A DNA stretch of 64,000 nucleotides, from assembly GCF_900101905.1 (NCBI RefSeq), contig NZ_FNAJ01000005.1, positions 1 through 64,000 of the forward strand, written 5' to 3'. The notes under the pieces are model-generated. The model was not told where the DNA came from and made no database searches. It saw only the letters and a list, made by a program, of their open reading frames with translations. Within the stretch, counting starts at the first letter, position 1. Every line of letters begins with the position of its first letter. The position numbers and the translations under genes were made by a program. Shown here one piece after another: positions 11,001-19,300 of this stretch. This DNA is from Myxococcus virescens. GTDB lineage: Bacteria; Myxococcota; Myxococcia; Myxococcales; Myxococcaceae.

Positions 11001-14000
11001 AGCACCACGCTTCCCGCGCGGATGCCCAGGCGCTGCGTCACCGTGGCCACCCCCGCGCCCACCACCGCCGGCCTCGGGTACAGGCCGCCGAACGCATGGA
11101 AATGCCGCTCCGGCGTCCACACCGCGGAGAAGCCATTCGCATCCGCGAACTTCGCGGCGTCCAGCAGCAGGCGGTATTTACGACCGCCCAGCGAGTCCTC
11201 GTCGTTGGCGAAGAACGACAGGCTGAAGTCCAGGCGCCGTCGAGCAGGCTCCGCGCCGGCCCCCACCTGCGTGAAGCGCGCGCGCTCCGCTGGCAACACC
11301 ACCCGCAGCCCGCGAGTCAGGGCCCAGAGGACCTCCAGCCCGGCGCCGGCAGCCTGCGGCTCCTCCGCCGCGAGCCAGACACCTTCCGCCGTGGTCACAT
11401 CCGCGTCCAGGCGGCCGAACAGCCCCGCCACGGTGCGGTGTGTGTGGATGGCCCAGAGCTGCTCGCCCCGAGGCCCTGTCCACGGCTCGAGGCAGACCCG
11501 CTCCGAGTCAGAAGCCCGCAGCGGCGCCACTGGGGTGCCTCGGGCTGAATCTCCTGCGTGCGCGAGCACCGTCTCCACATGGAGGACGCGCGCGGCATCC
11601 AGGGATACGCCCGTGCGGACCTTCGCGTGGGTCAACAGCAGCGGAGGCGGCGCGCCTGGAGGCGCGAGGTCCGGCAGCTCCATCAACCGAGGCACGGAAA
11701 GCAGGACGTAGGTCGCGCCCGTCTCCTGGACCGCCCACTGCGCGACCACGCGCTCCACCGACGGCTCCAGGCACACTGCCACCAGCGCCTCGGGCCCTGC
11801 GCCGCGGTCCGACAGCACGGCGGCCAGACGCCCCACGGCCCCTTGCAACTCGCCCCACGTCACGCCCCGCCCGTCCGGCGCCGTCATCGCTACCTGGGAC
11901 GCGTCCGTCATGGCGCGAGCCCGAAGCAGCGCCGCGATTGGCGTCACCGCCGATGCGGATGCCTCGGGCTCCGAGGCCAGCGCCTGACTGGCCCGTGCGT
12001 GCTCCAGCGGCAGCGCGGAGAGGGCCAGGCCGGGCTCCGCCACCGCCGCTTCGAGCAGCGCGGTCCAATGCGCCACCATCCGCTCCACGGTGTCCCGCTC
12101 GAAGCGCTCCTCCGCGTAATCGACGGTACCGGAGAAGCCGTGCTCGTGATCCCCCAGGCCCACGGACAGGTCCGACAGGACGGTGCCGAACTCGGGTGGA
12201 CCGTTCTCGAGCTCCGCCAGGCTCATGCGCAGACCCGGCAGCTCCAGGTTCAGATTGAACCGGCTGTGCAGCACGAACATCGAGTCGAAGACCCGGCCGC
12301 GGCCGGTGTCCTTCGCGGGCTCGACTTCCCGCACCAGCGACTCATATGGCACGTCGGGGTGCGCGTAGGCCTCCATCATCACCTCGCGCACGCGCGCCAC
12401 CAGCTCCTTGAAGGGTGGGTCCCCGGACAGGTCCGTCCGCAACGGGACGGAGTGCGCCACGTAGCCGATCAACGGCTCCAGCTCCGGCCGGCTCCGGTTG
12501 CCAATGGGCGTCCCCACCACGACGTCATCCCGGCCCGTCCAGCGCGACAGCAGCGCCTTCCAGGAGGCCAACAGCACCATGAACGGCGTGACACCCTCTC
12601 GCTGCGCGAACGCCTGGACCGAGGCCGAAAGCGCGCGCGAGAAGCCCACGCGCAAGCACTGGCCACGAAGCGCGGGCCCCTCCCCCTTCGGTCGGTCCAC
12701 CGGCAGCTCGAGCGGACGCGGGAACGCCGCCAGACGGCCTCGCCAGGCCGCGACCTGGGAAGCAAACGCGCCGTTCTTCAGCGCCTGCTGCTGCCAGGCC
12801 GCGTAGTCCACGTACTGCACGGGCAAGGTGGACAGCGCCACCGGCCGCCCTTGCATGAAGGCGGTGTAGTGGTCGCCCAGCTCCTTCGCGAGCACCACCA
12901 GCGACCAGGTGTCACACACCACGTGGTGCACGGTGACCGCCAGCAGATGCTCCTCCGGCGCCAGCCGCCAGAGCCGGGCTCGGACGACTGGCCCGTGCTC
13001 CAGGTCGAACGGCCGGGCCACCTCGTCGTGCACGCGCGGCTGCCACGCCGCGGGGTCCAGCGGTTCGGCGGAGAGCGGCAACTTCAGCTCCGGGGCGATG
13101 CGGACGCTCGGAGCGCCTTCTCCACGCGGATAGGACGTGCGCAGCGCCTCGTGACGCTGTGCCACCGCCTCCAGTCCCCGCTCCAGCAGCGCCACGTCCA
13201 GCGCGCCATGCAGCCGCAACACCACATACATGTTCAGGGCCGGGTTGCCGGGGAGGGCCTGCTCCAGCGCGCAGATGCGCTCCTGCACCACGGACAGCGG
13301 CAACGCTCCGCCACGCGAGATGCTGACCAGTGGCGGCAGGACCGGGTCCGTGGGCGCCGTCCCGGGCGTGCCCAGCCGCGCCTGGATGCGGGCCGAAATG
13401 CCCGCCACCGTGGGCGCATCGAAGACATCGCTCAAGGGGAGTGAGACAGGGAATGCCTCCCGCAGGCGGGTCAACAACTGCGCCGCCATCAGCGAGTTGC
13501 CACCCAGCTCCAGGAAGTCGTCGTGGATGCCGAAGTCGGTCCGGCCCAGCCGCTCGCGCCAGATGGCCAACACCTTGCGCTCCACATCCGTGTGGGCCCC
13601 GGCCTGTTCCGCTGGCGCCTCCAGGTGGGGCGCGCTTCCGGCTTCCGCGGGGCGCTCCGCCACCACCGTGGGCGCCTCCGCCCGGGCCACCACCGAGGTG
13701 GGCAGCGGGGTCCGGAAGGTCTGTCGCTGGAAGGGATAGGTGGGCAGCGCCACCTTCTGGCGTGACTCGTGCGCGTAGACGCGCTGCCAGTCAATGGCGA
13801 GCCCCTGCGCCCAGACCGTTCCGAGCGCCTCCATCAACGCGGCGTGTGCATCCAGGGCCGAGCCCGCCCGGGGCAGCGAGGCCACGGCGCGTCCTCGGTG
13901 CCCTCGCAGCCCCAGCCTCGCCAGGGCGGTCAGCGCCTGGTCCGGTCCGACTTCGAGGAAGACGTCGCACCCGTCCGCCTTCAGCGTCTCCAGCCCGTCC

Positions 14001-16360
14001 CCGAAGCGCACCGGTGCCCGCATCTGGCGCAGCCAGTAATCCGGGTCCGTCGCCTCCTCCGGGCGAATCCACGTCCCGGTGACACTGGAGATGTACGGAC
14101 GCTGGGGCGCGGACAGGCGCAGGCCCGCGACCACGCGCCGCAGCTCCTCCATCACCGGCTCCACCGCCGCCGAGTGGAACGCATGCCGCGCGGGCAGCCG
14201 CAGCACGCCCACGCCCCGCGCGCTCAGCTCGCGCTCCAACGCCTCCACGTCCCCCGAGGGCCCGGACACCACGCACCGGTCCGGCCCATTCACGGCGGCC
14301 AGCGACAATGCCCCCGTCAGCAGCGGACGCACCTCCTCTTCCGCGCAAGCCACCGCCGTCATGCTTCCGGGCGGCATCCGCGCCATCAGACGGCCTCGCG
14401 CCGACACCAGCGCCAGCGCATCCTCCAGCGGCAGCACCTCCGCGAGGCAGGCCGCCACGTATTCGCCAAAGCTGTGCCCCAGCAGCGCGCGCGGGCGCAC
14501 ACCCCAGGCTTCCCATTGACGCGCCAGCGCGTACTCCACGGCGAACAAGGCGGGCAACGCGATGCCCGGGTCGGCCAACGTCTGCTCCGCGGCAACCTCG
14601 GCTCCAGGCGAGGGAAACAGCACGTCACGCACCGCCGCCCCCAACCGGGCCCCCAGCCCCTCCAGGCAGGCCTCCAGGGCCTCACGGTAGACGGGCTCCG
14701 CTGCGTGAAGCGCGCGTCCCATGCCCACCGTCTGCGCGCCCTGGCCCGGGAACAGGAAGGCCACGCCCTGCTCGCGCGCCGCCACGACGTTCTCCACGAC
14801 CTGGGGCTTCCCGGGGCCGCGCAGCTTCGCCAGCAGCTCCGCGCGGTCCTTCGCCACGAAGGCCCGCCGGTGCTCGAAGGCACGGCGGCCCACGTTGCGT
14901 GTGAAGGCCACATCCTCCAGCGCCACGTCGGTCGGCGCGGCCTCCAGCCAGGCGGCCAGGTCCCGCACCGCGGCGGCCAGGGCCTCCGCGGAGCGGCCCG
15001 ACAGCGTCACCACCTGGGTGGGCCGGACACTCGGTGGGGCAGGCTCCGGAAGCGGCGCCTCCTCCAGCACCGCGTGCGCGTTCGTCCCTCCAATTCCGAA
15101 CGAGCTGACGCCCGCGCGGCGAGGCACCGGGCCCCGGGGCCAGGGCCGCAGGCGGTCGACGACGAAGAACGGGCTGTTCGCGAAGTCGATGGCGGGATTC
15201 GGCCGCTCGAAATGGAGCGTGGGTGGCAGCTCCTCATGCGCCAGGGCCAGCGTGGCCTTGATGAGTCCCGCCAGACCGGCGGCCGTGTCCAGGTGGCCGA
15301 CGTTCGGCTTCACCGACCCCAGCGCGCAGTACCCCTTCCGGTCCGTGTGCCGACGGTACGCCCGCGTGAGCGCCGCGACCTCGATGGGGTCTCCCAACGG
15401 AGTGCCCGTGCCGTGCGCCTCCACGTAGCCGATGTCGCCCGCGTCCAGGCCCGCGAAGGCCAGCGCCTCGCCGATGACGTCCGCCTGCCCCTCCACGCTG
15501 GGCGCCGTGTAGCCGACCTTGAGGCCGCCGTCGTTGTTGATGGAGGAGCCGCGGATGACCGCGTACACGCGATCACCGTCCCTGCGCGCGTCCTCCAACG
15601 GCTTGAGCACCACCACCGCCACGCCGTTGCCCGGCACTGTTCCCGCCGCGCGCGCGTCGAACGCGCGGCAGTGCCCGTCCGGCGACAGGATCATCCCCTC
15701 CTGGAACAGGTAGCCCGAGCGCTGCGGCATCGCCAGGCGCACCGCGCCCGCCAACGCCACGTCCGACTGGCGCATCAGCAGGCTCTGGCAGGCCATGTGG
15801 ACGGCCACCAGCCCCGTGGAGCAGGCGGTGTAGAGCGACAGGCTTTCGCCCCGCAGGCCCAGCTTGAAGGACGCCCGCGTCGCCAGGTTCTCCGCGGAGG
15901 TGCTCATCAGCTCGTAGAACGAGGCCGGGTCCAGATTCCCCTGCCCCAACATCGCCAGGCTGTGCAGGGATGCGCTCGCGCCCGCGTAGAGCGAGATTTT
16001 TCCCGCGAAGCGCTCCGGGTCGAGCGCCGCGTCCTCCAGCGCCGTCCAGGCACACTCCAGGAACACGCGCTGCTGCGGATCCATCCACTCCGCCTCGCGC
16101 GGGGCCATGCCGAAGAAGGCCGCGTCGAAGCGGTCGCCGCCTTCCAGCTCCGCCGCCACCGGCACGAAGTCCGGATGATGGCGCACCGCCTCGGGCATCA
16201 GCGGAGAAGGCTCCAGCGCCTCGACGGGCACGCGGGAAATGGACTCCACGCCTTCGCGGAGGTTGCGCCAGAAGGCCCGTGCGTCCGCGCTCCCGGGGAA
16301 GCGGCTGGCGATGCCGATGATGGCGATGTCGCTACCCGCGCTGCCGTTGTTCTCGCTCAT
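5018..16360 (-). CDS. Hybrid PKS-NRPS with embedded monooxygenase (KS-AT-ACP-C-A*[MOX]-C-A-T-E), 3,780 aa
   Basis: Second megasynthase subunit. Domains by residue: KS 12-430 (active-site Cys180 in TACSTGL, HGTGT at 316-320, KPNVGH at 351-356); AT 530-830 (Ser630 in GHSFGEY; HAFH at 726-729, the malonyl-CoA signature); ACP about 925-995 (Ser956); C 1010-1450 (HHVVCDTWS); a decayed adenylation domain about 1474-2235 interrupted by a luciferase-like monooxygenase about 1708-2056; a second C about 2266-2700 (HHIISDGWS); an intact A about 2725-3215 (VYTSGSTGRPRG, YRTGD, HGKVD); T with Ser3262; and an epimerase about 3315-3740 (HHLVVDAVSW, EGHGRE, VGWFT). No KR, DH or ER is present, so the malonate unit should stay beta-keto. 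The intact A-domain pocket reads about D-A-A-L-S-G-E-I-W-K, with no confident substrate. There is no carrier between the two C domains. The gene starts 10 nt after the upstream stop. Confidence 0.96.
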   Translation of the reverse strand: MSENNGSAGSDIAIIGIASRFPGSADARAFWRNLREGVESISRVPVEALEPSPLMPEAVRHHPDFVPVAAELEGGDRFDAAFFGMAPREAEWMDPQQRVFLECAWTALEDAALDPERFAGKISLYAGASASLHSLAMLGQGNLDPASFYELMSTSAENLATRASFKLGLRGESLSLYTACSTGLVAVHMACQSLLMRQSDVALAGAVRLAMPQRSGYLFQEGMILSPDGHCRAFDARAAGTVPGNGVAVVVLKPLEDARRDGDRVYAVIRGSSINNDGGLKVGYTAPSVEGQADVIGEALAFAGLDAGDIGYVEAHGTGTPLGDPIEVAALTRAYRRHTDRKGYCALGSVKPNVGHLDTAAGLAGLIKATLALAHEELPPTLHFERPNPAIDFANSPFFVVDRLRPWPRGPVPRRAGVSSFGIGGTNAHAVLEEAPLPEPAPPSVRPTQVVTLSGRSAEALAAAVRDLAAWLEAAPTDVALEDVAFTRNVGRRAFEHRRAFVAKDRAELLAKLRGPGKPQVVENVVAAREQGVAFLFPGQGAQTVGMGRALHAAEPVYREALEACLEGLGARLGAAVRDVLFPSPGAEVAAEQTLADPGIALPALFAVEYALARQWEAWGVRPRALLGHSFGEYVAACLAEVLPLEDALALVSARGRLMARMPPGSMTAVACAEEEVRPLLTGALSLAAVNGPDRCVVSGPSGDVEALERELSARGVGVLRLPARHAFHSAAVEPVMEELRRVVAGLRLSAPQRPYISSVTGTWIRPEEATDPDYWLRQMRAPVRFGDGLETLKADGCDVFLEVGPDQALTALARLGLRGHRGRAVASLPRAGSALDAHAALMEALGTVWAQGLAIDWQRVYAHESRQKVALPTYPFQRQTFRTPLPTSVVARAEAPTVVAERPAEAGSAPHLEAPAEQAGAHTDVERKVLAIWRERLGRTDFGIHDDFLELGGNSLMAAQLLTRLREAFPVSLPLSDVFDAPTVAGISARIQARLGTPGTAPTDPVLPPLVSISRGGALPLSVVQERICALEQALPGNPALNMYVVLRLHGALDVALLERGLEAVAQRHEALRTSYPRGEGAPSVRIAPELKLPLSAEPLDPAAWQPRVHDEVARPFDLEHGPVVRARLWRLAPEEHLLAVTVHHVVCDTWSLVVLAKELGDHYTAFMQGRPVALSTLPVQYVDYAAWQQQALKNGAFASQVAAWRGRLAAFPRPLELPVDRPKGEGPALRGQCLRVGFSRALSASVQAFAQREGVTPFMVLLASWKALLSRWTGRDDVVVGTPIGNRSRPELEPLIGYVAHSVPLRTDLSGDPPFKELVARVREVMMEAYAHPDVPYESLVREVEPAKDTGRGRVFDSMFVLHSRFNLNLELPGLRMSLAELENGPPEFGTVLSDLSVGLGDHEHGFSGTVDYAEERFERDTVERMVAHWTALLEAAVAEPGLALSALPLEHARASQALASEPEASASAVTPIAALLRARAMTDASQVAMTAPDGRGVTWGELQGAVGRLAAVLSDRGAGPEALVAVCLEPSVERVVAQWAVQETGATYVLLSVPRLMELPDLAPPGAPPPLLLTHAKVRTGVSLDAARVLHVETVLAHAGDSARGTPVAPLRASDSERVCLEPWTGPRGEQLWAIHTHRTVAGLFGRLDADVTTAEGVWLAAEEPQAAGAGLEVLWALTRGLRVVLPAERARFTQVGAGAEPARRRLDFSLSFFANDEDSLGGRKYRLLLDAAKFADANGFSAVWTPERHFHAFGGLYPRPAVVGAGVATVTQRLGIRAGSVVLPLHDPILVAEEWAVLDNLSDGRVGVSFASGWHANDFVFAPDRYARRKEVMHRGIEEVRTLWRGGTVRRRNGAGAEVSLSLRPRPVQQTLPIWLTAAGNPETFRLAGELGAYVLTNLMGQHLEDLEGKVALYRDAWRQHGHAGRGHVSLMLHAYLGDDPAEVRRRARQPLLDYFRSSVDIAAGFMAGMGLGMDPHSLTPADMDALLAHGVERYVESGGLFGTPDSCGPMVERVQRLDVDEIACLVDFGVEVEATLEGLRHLDALRGRHALEPGLAVPMPSLREGPGAAEALLALVRETGITHLHCTAALARSMLALPDATEALRPIRHVWIEGASEEAAASLAHAMPWRVAHRQPDLGLGAWGLAAVPGDASRWDVVDGRGQPVPVGVIGELVVKGAGVPRGLWNAPDPTSVRILAGSTDAARRMATGRRARRKRDGSLELLPALPVPEGRPTPPKAMEAREGVAKKPEAPAPITRVPRGRPLPLSFAQQRLWYLDRLEPGNAAYNNAVAFTVSGALDAAALERALNAVVRRHEALRTTFSMEGIEAVQTLAPSLELSISLEAAEGASAADVARWTREEARRPFDLERGPLLRATLLRLGSTEHVLLITLHHIISDGWSAGVMVHELARLYEAELTGQPAALPALPVQYADYALWQLEQMRGSALKAEQAWWRDVLADVPVLQLPVDRPRPPLQTHEGEQLPFAVPKSLTDALVAVGRKEGATPFMVLMAAWQVLLHAYTGQDDFAVGTPVAGRDRPEVEPLIGCFINSMALRADLSGDPSFAEVLGRVRRTALDAFAHQEVPFEKLLEVLHAPRDLSHTPVFQTMVILHNTPPAALSLVGLQLRSRPVHAGATKLDLALEVTETPEGLRGSIEYNTGLFEAETIARLSGSLMRLLEVAASSPEVRLSQLDLLDRADRNRLLEEWNPAPTVGHLPADTLPSRFLAQVSRTPDRVAVEDGVRTLTYREVEVLSGRLARHLVSRGVKRGDIVALAVSQPAEVVAGLMGVTRAGAAVVVLDVDHPAERLAGILADTRAQALVASESCRARVPSREGLTVIPLDSLPEASEDVRGLPEGTDAACVVYTSGSTGRPRGVVLEHRHLVAATQARADVYGEPGVVMSLTPFTFDASLAGLLWSLFGGGTLRYPDAEEHGDPRRLAERIARSHVTHLVSVPSLYGQILAAAPVGGLRGLRAVSVGGEPCPVELTRAHHEALPAVSLFNEYGPTEATIWSTVHRVRVDEEGRVPIGRAVPGARVYLLDAHRRLVPRGAPGELYVGGAGVARGYLGQPGLTSERFVADPFDGRLGARMYRTGDVARWRADGTLEFIGRVDHQVKVRGFRIEPGEVEAALLAHPAVKEAVVVAREDGKGPKRLVAYGVLATEGPGEKPDAQALKEWVRSRLPPYMVPSAFVAMDALPRTRHGKVDRRALPTPDPASAAAPAAPHSEVEATLVSLWREVLSVERVGIHDDFFELGGDSILGLQIVTRARAQGIELSPKQLFQNPTVARLASVAGTRLAVQAEQGPVVGPVALTPIQHWFFNLGLEAPHHWNMSLLLEARASLDAALLERALAHLLAHHDALRLGFAGGEDGWHQAICEPGARVTVARVDLSAVPEVERPSALSRHAEAAQRALRLEGPLVQAVLLEWGAGHATRLMLAVHHLVVDAVSWRILLEDLATAYTRLAAGDAVVLPPKTTSFQAWARGLEALARSQALTAERAWWLERPWREAHRLPVDFTGGLNTEATASTVQVTLEPEQTRTLLQDVPKAWHTQPQEPLLTALAQALTAWAGGAVALVDVEGHGREEVLPGVDVSRTVGWFTRVFPALLDLRGTTGPGEALRAVKEGLRAVPSRGMGWGLLRYVARDAALAALPLAEVGFNHLGQLDGVVGEGAPFVLAPEAAALRQRAPSARRPYLLDVTGMVRDGRLVVLWTFSEAVHRRETVTRVAEDFLARLQALVHASRAPDAGGHSPSDFPLAKVKQAQLDKLSARFGKKTR
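10195..11239 (-). other. Luciferase-like monooxygenase domain inside a degenerate adenylation domain
   Basis: Residues 1708-2056 of the PKS-NRPS protein match the natural-product luciferase-like monooxygenase type (MupA/Atu3671-like, FMN-dependent). Visible signatures are LLLDAAKFAD, VWTPERHFHAFGGLYPRP, GSVVLPLHDP, DNLSDGRVGVSFASGWHANDF and PIWLTAAG. The flanking adenylation halves are decayed. The usual ATP-binding YTSGSTGKPKG is replaced by a WTGPRGEQLW-type remnant. The second half keeps only GELVVKGAGVPRGLW and a distorted ATGRRARRKRDGSLELL, and the catalytic-lysine NGKVDR motif is absent. In MtaG and MelG, as I recall, such an oxygenase sits in a working adenylation domain; here the host domain looks dead, leaving the oxygenase as the only plausible activity. 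Confidence 0.9.
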
Positions 16361-16370
16361 GGTGTCGTGC

Positions 16371-19300
16371 TCAGTCCTGGCCCCGGGGGTTCCTTCCGCG
16401 CCGCTGGAGCGCCTGCCGGCGGGCCTCCGCGCGCGACTGGTGCTTCACGTCAGAGGTGGGCTCGGGGCGTGCCTCGGCCTGCAGCCTGCGGGCGAGTTCG
16501 TGGATGGTGGGGTGTTCGAAGAAGTGGGTGATGGGGACGTCCTGGCCCAGCGCCTCGCCCAGCCGCGAGCACGCGCGCACCACGGACAGCGAGCTGCCGC
16601 CCAGGTCGTCGAAGAAGTGGGCATGCACGTCCACGGCGGGCAGCCCCAGGGCCTCCGCCCAGGCGCGCGCCACGGTCTCTTCCAGCGGCGTGCGAGGCTT
16701 GCCCGCTGGTGACACGACGAGCGACGGCCGCGGCAGCGCGCGCACGTCCACCTTGCCCGTGGCCAGCAGCGGGAGCGCCTCCACCGGGACGATGTCGACC
16801 GGAATCATGTGTTCGGGGAGTTGCTCGCGCAGCCGCGCCCGGAGCTCTCCCGGCGGAAGGATGTCTCCGGGCGGTGGCACGACGTACGCGACCAGCCGCG
16901 GCTCGCCGTCCACGGAAGGACGCCACGCGGTGACGTGGGCCTGGCGCATGCCGGTGAGCTCGCGCAGCGCCGTCTCCACCTCACCCGGCTCGATGCGGAA
17001 GCCACGGATCTTCAGCTGCGCGTCCGCGCGCCCCTCGAAGTCCAGCCTTCCATCCGCGCGGCGGCGGGCCATGTCCCCCGTGCGGTAGAGCCGGGCCCCG
17101 GGCTCGCCGCCGTGGGGGTCGGGGATGAAGCGCTCGGCCGTGAGGTCCGGCCGGTCCAGATAGCCACGGGCCACCGACGGCCCGCCGACGTACAGCTCGC
17201 CCGCGACACCCACTGGAACCGGCTGGAGCGCGTCGTCGAGCACATAGGTGTCCACGTGGGGCATGGAACGCCCGATGTTGGGCGGCCCCACTTCATCCGG
17301 AGCGATGACGCCCCAGGTCGCGCCCACCGTCACCTCGGTCGGCCCATAGCCGTTGTAGAAAGCGCGGCCCTCGGCGAAACGGGCCACGAGGCTCGCCGGA
17401 CACGCCTCCGCGGCCACCATGAACATCGACAGGTCCGGCAGCGGCCCCTCCGGAAGGAGCGCGGCGACAGGGGGAGGCAACGTCGCCGAGGTGATGCGCT
17501 GCTCGCGCAACATCCGGTACAACGCGTCACCTGCTGGGGGACCACCGGGCGACAGGTGCAGCGCGCCTCCCGAGGCCAGCGCCAGGAAGTAGTCCCACGC
17601 CGACATGTCGAACGCGGGCGAGGCGAACTGCAACACCCGCGCGCCGGGCCCGACAGGCAGGTCCGACACCATTGACTCGCACAGGTGCGCGGCGCCGCGG
17701 TACGGCACCACCACGCCCTTGGGCTTGCCCGTGCTCCCGGACGTATAGGTGATGTAGGCCGCGCAGTCCGGAGGTGGCTCGCCGGTTTCCCACAGGGACG
17801 TGTCCGGCAGGTCGTCGCCTTCGCCGTGCGCCTCCCATGACAGCAGCGTCACCCCTTCGGGCAACGCCAGGCGCTGCGCGTAGCGCTCCTGGGCCAGCAG
17901 CACGCGCGCGCCGCAGTCCGCCAGCGTCCACGCCACGCGGGCGGGGGGATACGAGGGCTCCTGCGGCACCACCGTGCCCCCGGCCTTCAAGATCGCGAGG
18001 AAGGCGACGACCTGCTCGGGGCTGCCGCGCTCCAGCAGCGTGCCGACACGGACCTCCGGCCCGACACCGTGGCGCCGCAGGCGCGCGGCGAGCCGGGCCA
18101 CCCATGCCGCCACCTCACGATAGGACCAGCTCGACGCGCCCGCGACGAGCGCAGGCGCCTGCGGCGTCTTCGCGGCCCAGTCTTCGATTCGGTGAACGAT
18201 GCCGGGCACGGGCGCGCCCCGCGTGTCCTGTGTCCTCCGCCCCAGCGCCAGCAGGGTACGGCGCTCGTCGGGAGCCAACAGGGGCAGGTCCCCCAGCGGC
18301 ACCTCCGGCTGCGCCACGGCGGCATCCAGCAGCGCCCCCAGGTGGCGCGCCATCCGTTCGGCGGTCGTGGCGTCGAAGAGGTCGGCGCAGTACTCCAGCC
18401 TCCCCACGAAGGCCCCTTCCAGCTCCGCCATCATCAGCGCGACATCGAAGGCGGCGCCCGGATGGTTCAGTGGGACGGACTCGACCGTCAGGTCCTCGCC
18501 CAGCCGGGCGCGCGCGCCCGAAGCCCCGACGGCGAACGCGCCCAGGAGCTCGTTCTCGGGACGGGGGGACTGCAGGGAGAACATCGTCTGGAAGATGGGC
18601 GCGCGCGACGGGTCACGCCGCGGCTGAAGCTGCTCGACGAGCCGCGTGAAGGGCAGCTCCTGATGCTCCAGCGCCTCCAGCACGGTGGTCCGAACCCGCG
18701 CCACCAGGCCAGAGAAGGACAGCGTGCGCTGTACCCGGGCGCGCAGGGCCACGGGGTTGACGAAGTAGCCCACCTGTCGCGACAGGTCCGCTCGCGGGCG
18801 GCCCGTGGTCGGCGTACCGACGATGAGGTCCTCCTGCCCCGAGTAGCGCCGCAGGAACGCCAGGTAGCCGGCCAGCAGCACCATGAACGGCGTGGCGCCG
18901 TGCGTCCGCGCCAGGGCCTTGAGCCGCGTGGACGTCTCGCGCGGCAGACGGAAGGTCACCTGCGCCCCTCTGAACGACTGGAGCCTGGGTCGCGGGAATG
19001 ACGTGGGCAGCTCCAACACGGGCAGCTCGCCCCCCAGGCGCTCACGCCACCAGGCCAGGAGCGCTTCGCCCTGCGCTCCCGTGGACCGCCGCGCCAACGA
19101 CAGGAGGATGGGCGCCACGGGTGGCGGCGGTGGCCACAGGCCGGACGGCGAGCCTCGGACCTCCGCCGTGTAGAGCGCGCCCAGCTCCCCCGCGATGACC
19201 TCCAATGACCAGAAGTCCGTGACCAGGTGGTGCATGGCGAGCAACAACACGTCGCCCCGTGGCGCACCGGTGTAGAGCCGGGCGCGCACCAGTGGGCCCC

